From Fibrella aquatilis (GTDB lineage Bacteria; Bacteroidota; Bacteroidia; Cytophagales; Spirosomataceae), in contig NZ_JAFMYU010000004.1 of assembly GCF_017353255.1 (NCBI RefSeq), positions 248,001 to 312,000 on the forward strand: a stretch of 64,000 nucleotides of DNA, given 5' to 3'. The notes under the pieces were generated by a model. That model searched no databases. It had not been told where the DNA came from and worked only from the letters and a program-made list of their open reading frames with translations. Every line of letters begins with the position of its first letter. Position 1 is the first letter of the stretch. Below, piece after piece: positions 17,056 through 25,631 of the stretch. A program made the position numbers and the translations under genes.

Positions 17056-18339
17056 ATGTTCGACGTTTTTAAATCGATAAGTCTGTCGCACAAAACAGCC
17101 CCCCTGGCTGTTCGTGAACAAATTGCACTCAACGAAGAAGAAGCCAAACGGCTCATGCTTCGTTTACGCGATATACTCGGCCTGTCTGAGTTGCTGGTGG
17201 TCTCTACCTGCAACCGCACCGAAGTATACTACACTGCCCCGGAAGATCATAACGACACCATCATCAGGCTGTTGCTTATCGAGAAAGGGCTGACCGATAC
17301 CGCCGACTATCTCCCCTATTTTCACCAAATGGCCAACCACGACGAAGCCGTGCGCCATTTGTTTGCCGTTTGCGTAGGGCTGCACTCGCAGGTCATCGGC
17401 GACATGCAGATTCCAAATCAGGTGAAGCACGCCTACCAATGGTCGGCTGATCTGGACCTGGCCGGGCCGTTTCTGCACCGCCTGATGCATACTATCTTTT
17501 TCACCAACAAGCGCGTTGCTCAGGAAACAGCCTTCCGCGACGGAGCCGCTTCGGTGTCCTACGCTGCCGTTGACCTGATCGACGAGCTAGCAGGCGAACG
17601 CACCAACCCGTCGGTATTGGTGGTGGGGCTGGGCGAAATCGGGGCCGACGTTTGCCGTAACTTGGTAACGCGGGGCATCAAAAACATTACGCTCTGCAAC
17701 CGCACCCGTTCTAAGGCCGAAGATTTGGCTCAGGAACTGCACGTGCGCTTTGCCGATTTCGATCAGTTAAGCACCGAAATTGCCCGCGCCGATGTCGTGA
17801 TTTCGGCGGTGCAACGCAACGAACCACTCTTCACGCCCGAACTGCTGGGCGACTTGCAGGTACTGACGTTCAAGTACTTCATCGACTTGTCGGTGCCACG
17901 TAGCGTCGACGCCGCCGTTGAGCAGATTCCGGGGGTGCTGGTCTACAACATCGACCACATTCGCAACCGCGCCGACGAAGCCCTGAACCGCCGCATTGCT
18001 TCTATTCCGAAAGTAGAAAGCCTGGTCGATCAGTCCGTTGCTGAGTTCGGCGACTGGTCGAAGGAGATGATGGTGTCGCCCACGATCAACAAGCTGAAGA
18101 ATGCGCTCGAGCAGATTCGGAAAGAAGAGATTGCCCGGCACCTGAAAACACTCAGCCCCGACGAGTCGGAGCGTGTAGAGAAGATTACGCGGGGCATTAT
18201 GCAGAAGGTGTTAAAACTGCCCGTGCTGCAACTCAAAGCCGCCTGCAAACGCGGTGAGGCCGAAACGCTGATTGACGTGTTGAATGACCTCTTCAACCTC
18301 GACAATCAACCGGTCGATACCACCGATGACCACCATTAA
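17056..18339 (+). CDS. hemA: Glutamyl-tRNA reductase
   Basis: Reduces glutamyl-tRNA to glutamate-1-semialdehyde with NADPH, the first committed step of C5 tetrapyrrole synthesis. The catalytic cysteine lies in VVSTCNRTEVYY, the conserved GLHSQVIGD follows, and the NADPH loop is VVGLGEIGADVC. I start it at MFDVFKS (17056, 427 residues), because the upstream in-frame ATG at 17005 precedes the promoter's -7 box and adds residues without a counterpart in the family. No other heme genes are next to it. An intrinsic terminator follows at 18360-18394. Confidence 0.95.
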   Translation: MFDVFKSISLSHKTAPLAVREQIALNEEEAKRLMLRLRDILGLSELLVVSTCNRTEVYYTAPEDHNDTIIRLLLIEKGLTDTADYLPYFHQMANHDEAVRHLFAVCVGLHSQVIGDMQIPNQVKHAYQWSADLDLAGPFLHRLMHTIFFTNKRVAQETAFRDGAASVSYAAVDLIDELAGERTNPSVLVVGLGEIGADVCRNLVTRGIKNITLCNRTRSKAEDLAQELHVRFADFDQLSTEIARADVVISAVQRNEPLFTPELLGDLQVLTFKYFIDLSVPRSVDAAVEQIPGVLVYNIDHIRNRADEALNRRIASIPKVESLVDQSVAEFGDWSKEMMVSPTINKLKNALEQIRKEEIARHLKTLSPDESERVEKITRGIMQKVLKLPVLQLKAACKRGEAETLIDVLNDLFNLDNQPVDTTDDHH

Positions 18340-18359
18340 CCGTAACCTATGATGTACTG

Positions 18360-18394
18360 AAAAGCCCCTGCCACGCCGGTTTGGGGCTTTTTTA
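18360..18394 (+). terminator. Intrinsic terminator of hemA
   Basis: AAAAGCCCC (18360-18368) pairs with GGGGCTTTT (18383-18391), a 14-base loop and a T run. It separates hemA from the next gene and shows that a TTG start at 18381 for that gene is unlikely. Confidence 0.85.
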
Positions 18395-18407
18395 TGCCCA
18401 AAGCGCT

Positions 18408-19244
18408 ATGACTTCCCCCTTCCCCACCACGCCACTGACCGGTACCCCGATTTGGCTCCATCACCTCGACCTGGCTACCTATGCGCGGCTGGCTCAGGGG
18501 CAGGACATGACCTTTTTCTGCCAAAATCTCACCAACTACCACGAAGCACGGGGCGAACGAATTATTCATTTGTGGGACGATGTGACGCGCCAGAAACCCG
18601 CCGTAGTGGCCTCGCGCTTGCAGGCGTTGCAAGGGCAATCTGTGCGGGTGCCAGGGCGGCTGATGCAGGCAAGGCGTATTGACAAAGCAGTAGCCGTGGC
18701 GTTTCTGGAAACGAATCATTTGCAGGCCGCTTTGCCCGGTAAGGTGCGCTATGGCCTGTTTTTACCCGAACGCTACTACCGCGTCCTGCCTCCGGCTGGA
18801 TTGCCCCCGGCTGGATTGCCCGACCACTACCGCGCCGACCTCCCCCCCACCGAGGTTTTGCTGGCCGTAGCCACGTTTGCCCAGCCCCGGCAGATGACCC
18901 GCCAACAGCCCCCCACCCGCTCGGCTGAGTTGCTGCGTTTGGCCAACCGGCTGGGCTGTACCGTGGTAGGTGGCGTTGACAAGCTGCTGAAAGCCTACCT
19001 CACCAACCACCCCGCCGACAACCTAATGACCTATGCCGACCGGGACTGGTCAGATGGGGGTAGCTACCGCAAGCTGGGGTTCGAGGCCGTGGGCGACACG
19101 CCCCCACAGGAGTTCTGGATTCACCCCGATGAAGGTATTCGGTACCCCCCCGCTACCCTGCCCCCCGGCGTTACCGAAGCCAACGCCCGCATACTGGGAT
19201 ACGTGCCCATTTACAACGCGGGTAGTCGTAAGTTTGTCAGATGA
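18408..19244 (+). CDS. Protein with phage-type nuclease-associated C-terminal domain
   Basis: A 278-residue cytoplasmic protein starting at MTSPFPTTP. Residues about 95-240 resemble a domain I recall from the C-termini of phage-encoded endonuclease-like proteins: LETNHLQAALPGKVRYGLF, then LLAVATFAQPR, LLRLANRLGCTVVGGVDKLLKAYL, and SYSDR/W-S-G-like TYADRDWSDGGSYRKLGFE. The N-terminal 90 residues are not a nuclease I recognise. There is a 15-base tandem duplication giving PPAGLPPAGL. It overlaps the UbiA gene by 4 bases (ATGA), so they are translationally coupled. Function unknown. Confidence 0.65.
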   Translation: MTSPFPTTPLTGTPIWLHHLDLATYARLAQGQDMTFFCQNLTNYHEARGERIIHLWDDVTRQKPAVVASRLQALQGQSVRVPGRLMQARRIDKAVAVAFLETNHLQAALPGKVRYGLFLPERYYRVLPPAGLPPAGLPDHYRADLPPTEVLLAVATFAQPRQMTRQQPPTRSAELLRLANRLGCTVVGGVDKLLKAYLTNHPADNLMTYADRDWSDGGSYRKLGFEAVGDTPPQEFWIHPDEGIRYPPATLPPGVTEANARILGYVPIYNAGSRKFVR

Positions 19245-20110
19245 CCCGTCCCATACCCACCTCCGAATACATCAAGGGATTTTTGCGCCTCGTGCGGGTG
19301 CAAAACCTGCTGATTGTGGTGGGAACGCAGTATTTGGCACGGGTGGCGCTTATTGGCCCACGGCAAGACTGGCCCCGCCTGCTGCTGGAACCCCGGTTGT
19401 TTATCCTGACCCTCAGCACGGTCTGCATTGCGGCGGCGGGGTACATCATCAATGATTATTTCGACGTAAAAATAGACATTGTCAATAAGCCCGACCGAGT
19501 GGTGATTGGGCGGTACCTGAAACGGCGCTGGGCCATGACCGCGCATCAGGCGCTGAATGTGCTAGGTTGCGCCCTGGGGCTACTCTTGAGCCGCTGGGTA
19601 TTTGCCATCGACGTGCTGTCGGTATCGCTGCTGTGGTTCTATTCGGCCAATCTGAAGCGGCAACCCTTTGTGGGCAATTTCACGGTATCATCCCTGACGG
19701 CCCTCTCGCTGGTGATTATGGCTGTTTACTACCGCCAAAACACCGATCTTCTCCTGATTTACGCGGCCTTCGCGTTTGTGGTGACGCTGGTGCGCGAGGT
19801 TATTAAAGACATGGAAGATGTGCGGGGCGATGCGCGTTATGGCTGCCGCACACTGCCAATCATCTGGGGCCTGCGCCGCACCAAGCAGTTTTTGTATATA
19901 CTGATTGCCTCGTTTATCAGCACCCTGTTTCTCATCGCCGATTCGCTTCATAACCCTAATCTGGGCTGGATATTCATGCTGCTACTGATTCCGGTAGCTT
20001 GGCTGGTATATTGCCTGGTGCGGGCCGACACCCGCCGTGACTTTGCTTACCTCAGCAACCTCTGCAAGCTAATTATGCTTATGGGCGTGGTAAGCATGGT
20101 CTGGGCTTAG
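19241..20110 (+). CDS. UbiA family prenyltransferase
   Basis: A 289-residue integral membrane protein with about 8-9 hydrophobic helices. The first prenyl-diphosphate/Mg2+ motif is NDYFDVKIDIVNKPDR near residue 70, and the second region is REVIKDMEDVRGDARYGCRTLP near 185. The family attaches isoprenoid chains to aromatic or glycerol acceptors; the subgroup in Bacteroidota is often annotated as geranylgeranylglycerol-phosphate synthase-like. The acceptor cannot be determined here. It overlaps the preceding gene by 4 bases and its stop codon overlaps the convergent marR stop (20107-20110). Confidence 0.88.
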   Translation: MTRPIPTSEYIKGFLRLVRVQNLLIVVGTQYLARVALIGPRQDWPRLLLEPRLFILTLSTVCIAAAGYIINDYFDVKIDIVNKPDRVVIGRYLKRRWAMTAHQALNVLGCALGLLLSRWVFAIDVLSVSLLWFYSANLKRQPFVGNFTVSSLTALSLVIMAVYYRQNTDLLLIYAAFAFVVTLVREVIKDMEDVRGDARYGCRTLPIIWGLRRTKQFLYILIASFISTLFLIADSLHNPNLGWIFMLLLIPVAWLVYCLVRADTRRDFAYLSNLCKLIMLMGVVSMVWA

Positions 20111-20601
20111 TCGCCAATTTCATCGAGGCCATCTACCAGATCCTTCAGATCGTCGATCAGGCGGTCAAGGCGCTCCTGCCCAATAATGGTTGTGAAATGG
20201 TCGTGGGCTTCTTTCATGCAGTCATGTACGGCGTGCAATAACTCGAAACCACGCTCATTTAGAAAAATCCGGCTGGCCCGGCAGTCCTGCACATCTTTTT
20301 GTGTGTAGATATAACCCTGCTCCTCCAGTAAGCTGACCACCTTACTCATCATCTGCTTGGTCACGTCGGCTTTGCGAGCAAGCTCGTTGTTGGTAATGCC
20401 ATTTTCCTCAATGTTGGTAACCAAACGCAGGTAACTGAGTTTAAAATCAGTGAAGCCCCGTTGATGCAACTGAGGCTCCATGAAGCCATCCATGTACCGC
20501 TTGAACCGCCAGGAAATACGCCCCAACGACCGGCCACGTACCTGCCGGAAGTAAGCAAAATCGAAGGCTTTGTTATCTATGCCCATAACTGCATTGGTCA
20601 T
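20107..20601 (-). CDS. MarR family repressor of the adjacent efflux operon
   Basis: A 164-residue winged-helix regulator: recognition region GITNNELARKADVTKQMMSKVVSLLEEQGYI and wing RIFLNERGFELL. It is divergent from an EmrA-EmrB-TolC operon, the classic arrangement in which MarR represses the pump and itself until a toxic compound binds. Candidate operator half-sites lie at 20758-20794. The first five codons of the longest frame derive from the ATGACCAATG repeat, so the ATG at 20586 (MGIDNKAFDF) may be the real start. Confidence 0.9.
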   Translation of the reverse strand: MTNAVMGIDNKAFDFAYFRQVRGRSLGRISWRFKRYMDGFMEPQLHQRGFTDFKLSYLRLVTNIEENGITNNELARKADVTKQMMSKVVSLLEEQGYIYTQKDVQDCRASRIFLNERGFELLHAVHDCMKEAHDHFTTIIGQERLDRLIDDLKDLVDGLDEIGD

Positions 20602-20718
20602 TACGCTGCGCGGTCACTGGTCATTTCGCTGCGCGGTCATTGGTCATTAGTTGTATCCAGCCGACCCGTCGGACCGTACCAATGGCTAATGACAGCGCAG
20701 TACAATGACCAATGACTA
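20594..20718. repeat. Degenerate tandem and inverted repeat upstream of marR
   Basis: A 23-base unit (TGGTCATT then CGCTGCGCGGTCA) is repeated about twice at 20594-20650, and a degenerate inverted copy lies at 20690-20718 (CTAATGACAGCGCAG and CAATGACCAATGAC). The ATGACCA units have a 7-base period. A small CCGAC-CC-GTCGG stem sits in the centre. It belongs to the same class as the other junction hairpins but is more decayed. Confidence 0.7.
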
Positions 20719-20757
20719 AGAACTAACCACCTAAAATAGGTCAATCCAAAATAAAGG

Positions 20758-20794
20758 GTCAAATATAGTCAACTTACTTGACTTTTATAGTCAA
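20758..20794. promoter_or_regulatory. Candidate MarR operator
   Basis: GTCAA occurs at 20758, 20768 and 20790, and its complement TTGAC at 20778. GTCAA-CTTAC-TTGAC is a 15-base dyad (20768-20782), and TATAGTCAAC is directly repeated (20764 and 20786, 22 bases apart). The array overlaps the -33 region of the efflux promoter, as expected for repression. Confidence 0.6.
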
Positions 20795-20809
20795 CTCGGT
20801 TTACCTTTG
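20778..20809 (+). promoter_or_regulatory. Promoter of the EmrAB-TolC operon
   Basis: TTGA at 20778-20781, about 20 bases, then TACCTTTG at 20802-20809, an exact -7 match. The start codon of the adaptor is at 20881, leaving a leader of about 65 bases. Confidence 0.65.
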
Positions 20810-20880
20810 TTTATCATCAACGAATTAATAGCAAGCACCATTACATCAGCGGCTCATTTTCCACTGCAATACAACCAACT

Positions 20881-21969
20881 ATGGCAACAGATAATGCATC
20901 TCCGGTTAAAACTTACTTACCCCGCGTAATCGGATTAATTGCGCTTTTGGCTGGTCTCTACTGGGGTTTCACGGCCTATCGTCGTGGGCAGCAGTTCGAG
21001 TCGACTGACAACGCGCAAATTGAAGGCACTTCGGCACCCGTGCTGGCTCGTGTAGCGGGCTATGTGCAGGAAGTCAACGTGAATGACTATGCCGTGGTGA
21101 AACGCGGGCAGCCCCTGCTCACCATCGACCCGCTGGAATATACCGTGGCCCTGCAACAGGCCGAAGCCGATTACCAGTCTACCCTGGCCGACATCAGAAC
21201 GGCGCAGGCCGACCTGGCCACGGCGCAGGCTAACTCACGGCAAGTGGTGCAGAACCTGCGGGTGGCTCAGTCTAACGCCGACGTGCAGGCTGCCCGTCGC
21301 GCCAAAGCCCAGGCCGATTTGCAGCGCGACCAGAACCTGTATAACGACCAGTCGTTGACCCGCAAGCAACTCGACGACTCGAAAAGCACCGTCGACATTC
21401 AGGCGCGGACCTATTCCGCCAACGAAGAGCAGGTGGGCCTGGCCCGGTCGCAGCAGGGTGTAGCGCAGGCGGGTATCCAGAAAGCACAGGCCGCCATTCA
21501 GAAAATGCAGGCTGTCCTAAAGGTGAAAGCCGCCGCCGTAGAAGCCGCTAAACTGCGCCTCAGCTACGCCAAACTGACGGCTCCCATTACGGGTAAAATT
21601 GGCAAGAAGAGCGTGGTTATGGGCCAATACGTGCAGCCAGGGCAGAATCTGATGACCATCGTCAACGATAGTACGTTCTGGGTGGTAGCCAATTTCAAGG
21701 AAACACAACTAGACAAAATTCGTATGGGTCAGGAAGTAGACATCAAGCTTGATGCCTACCCCGACCTCGACATTAAAGGCCGCGTTGCCTCACTGTCTGA
21801 AGCTACCGGTGCCCGGTTTGCCCTGCTCCCCCCCGATAACTCGTCGGGCAACTTCGTGAAGATTACCCAGCGGGTGCCCGTGAAGATTGAGATCCTGAAT
21901 CCCGAAAAATACAAAGAACAACTCCGTGCCGGTCTCAGCGTAGATGCCGCCGTTCACGTGGCGAAATAG
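20881..21969 (+). CDS. EmrA-like membrane fusion protein
   Basis: A 362-residue HlyD-family adaptor that links an inner-membrane MFS pump to an outer-membrane TolC channel. One N-terminal transmembrane helix (about 14-30), a lipoyl-like half (GTSAPVLARVAGYVQEVNV), a long Ala/Gln-rich coiled-coil hairpin (about 85-210), and the second lipoyl half (LTAPITGKIGKKSVVMGQYV) are visible, followed by the beta-barrel FWVVANFKETQLDKIRMGQ. It is first in an operon with the DHA2 pump (8-base gap) and TolC. Repression by the divergent MarR is likely. Confidence 0.92.
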   Translation: MATDNASPVKTYLPRVIGLIALLAGLYWGFTAYRRGQQFESTDNAQIEGTSAPVLARVAGYVQEVNVNDYAVVKRGQPLLTIDPLEYTVALQQAEADYQSTLADIRTAQADLATAQANSRQVVQNLRVAQSNADVQAARRAKAQADLQRDQNLYNDQSLTRKQLDDSKSTVDIQARTYSANEEQVGLARSQQGVAQAGIQKAQAAIQKMQAVLKVKAAAVEAAKLRLSYAKLTAPITGKIGKKSVVMGQYVQPGQNLMTIVNDSTFWVVANFKETQLDKIRMGQEVDIKLDAYPDLDIKGRVASLSEATGARFALLPPDNSSGNFVKITQRVPVKIEILNPEKYKEQLRAGLSVDAAVHVAK

Positions 21970-21977
21970 AATTAGCC

Positions 21978-23585
21978 ATGACAACCTCTCTTCCCGCACC
22001 CGCGCCGAGTTATCCGGTGGGCATTCGGCGGTGGATCATCGTGCTGACGGCTGTCACGGCGGCCATTATGGAGCTGATCGACACCTCGATTGTCAACGTG
22101 GGCCTCACCGACATTGCCGGTAGCCTGGGGGCTACCATCGAAGATGCCGCCTGGGTGGTTACGTCCTACGGCATTGCCAACGTGATTGTGATTCCGATGA
22201 CGGGCTTTTTGCAGCGCTATTTTGGCCGGAAGAACTACTACATCAGCTCTATCATTCTGTTTACCGTGGCCTCGTATGGCTGTGGCATTGCCCCCGACCT
22301 TTGGACCCTGGTCTTCTTCCGGTTTATGCAGGGCGTGGGGGGCGGGGCGCTGCTCTCTACCTCGCAGGGCCTCATGTTCGACGCCTTTCCGCCCAAGCAA
22401 CGTCCGCTGGCTTCAGCTCTGTTTGGGCTGGGCATTGTGCTGGGTCCTACGTTTGGCCCTACGCTGGGTGGCTACATCATTGACAATTTTCACTGGAGCT
22501 GGATGTTCTACATCAACATCCCGGTGGGCATTGCAGCTACATTTCTGAGCCTGAGTTTTATCGACAAAAAGGAGGACGAGTACGATATTGACCGAAAGAG
22601 CATCAACATCGACTGGCTGGGCATTATGCTTCTGGCGGTCAGTGTGGGCAGTTTACAGTATGTGCTGGAGCGTGGCGAAAGTGATGACTGGTTCGACGAT
22701 CAGTTGATCCGCTACCTCACGGGGGCGGTTGTGCTGGCGTTGCCCTTGTTTATCTGGTGGCAGTTGCGCGGAACCAAAACGCCCGTGCTCGACCTGCGGG
22801 TGCTGAAAAACCGGAACCTGGCCGTTGGTTCGATCCTGATGTTTATTGTGGGCTACGGCCTGTTCACGTCGGTGTTGTTGTACCCCCTGTTTGTGCAACG
22901 GGTATCGGGCTTTACGGCTACCAAAACCGGGCAGTTGCTCATTCCTGGCGGGGCCATTGCGGCCATCTGCTTTCCGCTGGTGGGGCGCATTTTGTCGAAA
23001 GGCGTGTCGCCGCGTTACATCGTTATGGCAGGCTATGTGGCCTTTGCCGTATTCTGTTTTGTCATGTCAACTTTCACCGCCGACACCACCGACGGCTACT
23101 TTGTGCAGGCGCTGCTGATTCGGGGGGTGGGGCTGGCCTTTGTTAACGTGCCACTCATCAACTCGTCGGTGTCGGGGCTGAAACCGCAGGAGCTACCAGC
23201 GGGCATCGCCTTCACCAACATGATGCGGCAACTAGGTGGCGCGTTTGGCGTGGCCATCACCAATACCTATGTAGCCCAGCGGGTGGCCTATCACCGGGTT
23301 GATCTGGTGTCGAACATCACGCCCGACAACCCCCTGGCTACTGACCGCATCAATGGCATGACCCAGACGCTGACAGCCAAAGGTATGAACGCCCTGGATG
23401 CCGTAGGCGGTGCTTACCGAACGCTGGAACTGGCCGTACAGAAACAGTCGCTACTATTGGCTTACCTCGATACGTTCCGGCTGGCGGGGCTGTTTTTCGT
23501 AGTCTCGTTCCCTCTCTTGTTCCTACTCAAACGTGTAAAAATGGATGCTGCCACGGCCAAAGCCGCCGCGGATGCAGCACACTAA
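21978..23585 (+). CDS. EmrB-like DHA2 drug:H+ antiporter
   Basis: A 535-residue major facilitator of the 14-helix DHA2 group, the inner-membrane motor of a tripartite pump. Family motifs include SIVNVGLTDIAG in helix 1, a motif-A-like QRYFGRKNYY, the antiporter motif C GIVLGPTFGPTLGGYI, and MMRQLGGAFGVAITNTY in the second half. Length is normal for EmrB. It lies 8 bases after the adaptor and 90 bases before the TolC gene, with a degenerate heptad hairpin between. Substrates are probably hydrophobic toxic compounds. Confidence 0.93.
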   Translation: MTTSLPAPAPSYPVGIRRWIIVLTAVTAAIMELIDTSIVNVGLTDIAGSLGATIEDAAWVVTSYGIANVIVIPMTGFLQRYFGRKNYYISSIILFTVASYGCGIAPDLWTLVFFRFMQGVGGGALLSTSQGLMFDAFPPKQRPLASALFGLGIVLGPTFGPTLGGYIIDNFHWSWMFYINIPVGIAATFLSLSFIDKKEDEYDIDRKSINIDWLGIMLLAVSVGSLQYVLERGESDDWFDDQLIRYLTGAVVLALPLFIWWQLRGTKTPVLDLRVLKNRNLAVGSILMFIVGYGLFTSVLLYPLFVQRVSGFTATKTGQLLIPGGAIAAICFPLVGRILSKGVSPRYIVMAGYVAFAVFCFVMSTFTADTTDGYFVQALLIRGVGLAFVNVPLINSSVSGLKPQELPAGIAFTNMMRQLGGAFGVAITNTYVAQRVAYHRVDLVSNITPDNPLATDRINGMTQTLTAKGMNALDAVGGAYRTLELAVQKQSLLLAYLDTFRLAGLFFVVSFPLLFLLKRVKMDAATAKAAADAAH

Positions 23586-23590
23586 AAGGG

Positions 23591-23670
23591 ATTTGGGATT
23601 GTGGATTTCGGATTGTGGATTGAGCTAACGCCGGTCCGAAATCCGAAATCCCCAATCCAAAATCCCAAAT
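23591..23670. repeat. Imperfect inverted repeat of GGATT heptads
   Basis: The left arm (23591-23621) is built of GGATTGT and GGATTTC units, the right arm (23638-23670) of their complements, all with a 7-base period. Only the GGATT core is constant, so the arms pair imperfectly. It lies between the pump and TolC genes within one operon and ends 5 bases before the TolC start. Confidence 0.8.
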
Positions 23671-23675
23671 CATTT

Positions 23676-24980
23676 ATGAAACCATACCACCTATTCCTTC
23701 TTACGTTGTTGCCGGGCTTGTCGCTGGCGCAAAATCCTGCGGCGCTGCCCGGCGATTTGCGGGCGTTGTTGCAACAGGCCACGGCCAATTATCCGGTGCT
23801 GAAACAGCAGGAGCAGCAGATCCAGGCAGCTGGTCTGCAAGCCGACATCGCCCGCACAGCTCTGCGCCCGCAGGTAGCAGCCAATGGGTCGTACCTCTAC
23901 CTTACGCCCGTGGCCAAGGCTACCCTGCCCGTGGCCGGTCGCGAGGTGGAATTGCAGTTTCAGCCCAACCACAACATCAACGCCAACGTATCAGTATCGC
24001 AGTCGATCTATGATTTTGGCCGTACCAATGCCAACATTCAGCGGGCAGGCGACAACCTACAGGTGCAACGCCGACAGCAGGAGCTTACCCGCCATAACCT
24101 GACCTACCAGGTGGCAGCGGCGTATTACGGCATTGGTTATCTCCACAAAAGCATGGTAGTGCAGGATTCGGTGATCCGGACGGCGGCGGCTAACGTACGC
24201 GTACTGGGTGCCCGCCTGCAAAACGGCGATGCCCTGCAATATGACGTGCTGTCGCAGCAGGTGCGGCTGAAAACGGCCCAGAACCGTAAGATTGATCTGC
24301 AAAATCAGCTAGACCGTCAGTTAGCCCTGCTCACCTACCTGACCGGCAACGGCAACCCTGAGATTGGCCCCGAAGCGTTGCAATTTGGCGAACCCGTGCA
24401 GCCCTTTAACCTCGACGGCCAATTACAAACGGCATTGGCCAGCAATAAAGACGTACTGGCTGCACAGGATCGGGTGCGGGCGGCGCAGACCGACATTCGG
24501 ATCGATGAGTTATCGGGGCGGCCCAGCATCGGCTTTTCGGGCAACACCGGCTACCGCAACGGCTACGTACCCGACGTGAATCAGTTGCGCTACAATGTGG
24601 CGGCGGGGGTGTCTATAACGGCCCCAATTTATGCTGGTCGGCGGTACCGGTTGCAAAATCAGGCGGCTAGGTATAACCTCAACGCCAATCAATATGCCGT
24701 GGAAAACGCCTCAGCGCAGCTTCGGCAGCAGTTGTCACAACTCAACGCCGACATTGTGGCTAACCAAACGCGGCTGCAAAATCTGGAGACGCAGGTGCTT
24801 CAGGCCCGCAAAGCCCTAGAGATAGCCCAAACCCGGTTGCGCAACGGCGTCATCACCAGCGTTGAACTGGAGAGCGCCGAAACAGGCATTGAAGAAGCGC
24901 AACTGGCACAGGTACTCTATCAATACCAGTTGCTGCTAAACCGCCTGGAAATAAAACGCTTACTGGGTGAAGCGCTCTGA
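23676..24980 (+). CDS. TolC family outer membrane efflux protein
   Basis: A 434-residue outer-membrane channel component. I start it at MKPYHLFLLT (23676) with a signal peptide of about 18 residues (LSLA-Q); the longer in-frame start at 23601 would translate the intergenic repeat. Two OEP repeats are visible, with the coiled-coil helices rich in Gln and Ala (QQEQQIQAAGLQADIA; QARKALEIAQTRLRNGVITS) and a second-repeat RNGVITSVELESAETG that is typical of TolC. It completes the tripartite pump encoded upstream. Confidence 0.92.
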   Translation: MKPYHLFLLTLLPGLSLAQNPAALPGDLRALLQQATANYPVLKQQEQQIQAAGLQADIARTALRPQVAANGSYLYLTPVAKATLPVAGREVELQFQPNHNINANVSVSQSIYDFGRTNANIQRAGDNLQVQRRQQELTRHNLTYQVAAAYYGIGYLHKSMVVQDSVIRTAAANVRVLGARLQNGDALQYDVLSQQVRLKTAQNRKIDLQNQLDRQLALLTYLTGNGNPEIGPEALQFGEPVQPFNLDGQLQTALASNKDVLAAQDRVRAAQTDIRIDELSGRPSIGFSGNTGYRNGYVPDVNQLRYNVAAGVSITAPIYAGRRYRLQNQAARYNLNANQYAVENASAQLRQQLSQLNADIVANQTRLQNLETQVLQARKALEIAQTRLRNGVITSVELESAETGIEEAQLAQVLYQYQLLLNRLEIKRLLGEAL

Positions 24981-24984
24981 TGGT

Positions 24985-25046
24985 TTAAGTGGGTTGTTGG
25001 TGGGGTGGTCCCTCGTGGGGAAACAACCTACCCACCCAACCCCCAA
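24985..25046. repeat. Imperfect G/T-rich inverted repeat after TolC gene
   Basis: A G/T-rich segment (AAGTGGGTTGTTGGTGGGG) is followed by a C/A-rich partner (ACAACCTACCCACCCAACCC). Pairing is substantial but not perfect. It probably terminates the efflux operon. Confidence 0.6.
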
Positions 25047-25166
25047 TCCTTAAAATTTACAAAAAACACGACGAACCGCATTTTGTAGCAACAACAAATT
25101 CAACAAGTTGGCAGTTAGTCAGGAAAGACCAGTCACTAATAAACACAAGTTCGCACTTGCATCAAC

Positions 25167-25412
25167 ATGGATACGAAATCACGCGTTACTGACATCTTAG
25201 CCTCGTTTGGCATTAATGCATCGCAGTTGAGTGGCGATGCGCATTTCACACGTGACCTCGGCCTCGACAGCCTCGACACGGTTGATCTGATTATGCAACT
25301 AGAGCAGACGTTTGGTATTCGAATCCCCGACGAAGACTACCCCAAACTCACTACCTTCCAGGGTGTGCTGGATTACCTCGCCCAGGAACACCACGCCGAA
25401 GTTGCAGCTTAA
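25167..25412 (+). CDS. acpP: Acyl carrier protein
   Basis: An 81-residue acidic carrier protein. The phosphopantetheine attachment site is Ser35 in LGLDSLDTVDLIM, preceded by FTRDLG and followed by FGIRIPDEDY, all typical of fatty-acid-synthase ACP. It carries growing acyl chains in the cytoplasm. It stands alone between the efflux operon and a lipoprotein gene, without the usual fabF or fabD neighbours, so it could be a second, specialised ACP. A strong bidirectional terminator follows. Confidence 0.88.
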   Translation: MDTKSRVTDILASFGINASQLSGDAHFTRDLGLDSLDTVDLIMQLEQTFGIRIPDEDYPKLTTFQGVLDYLAQEHHAEVAA

Positions 25413-25434
25413 CCGTATACTGTTCTCAGATACT

Positions 25435-25470
25435 AAAAAAGGCCCCTGACACGCGTCAGGGGCCTTTTTT
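25435..25470. terminator. Bidirectional intrinsic terminator after acpP
   Basis: AAAAAAGGCCCCTGAC (25435-25450) pairs exactly with GTCAGGGGCCTTTTTT (25455-25470) around a 4-base loop. Its core is nearly identical to the terminator at 26455-26494. Confidence 0.93.
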
Positions 25471-25631
25471 GTACAGTTTATCCTAACGTATACTAAAGTA
25501 TAATTACTGCTCGAGTTAAAATAAATACTTATAGTAGTAGAGGCCGATTAATAGATAATAAACGACTATTATTTCAGCACTTAAATTTTTAGCTACGTTT
25601 AGGCGTTTACTCAAACCAAATCTGTTTACTA

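Noticed and set aside
20594-20718. Repeat upstream of marR considered as an attachment site or insertion-sequence end
   Set aside because: No transposase or integrase is near, no target duplication is seen, and the sequence fits the heptad-repeat class found at other junctions.
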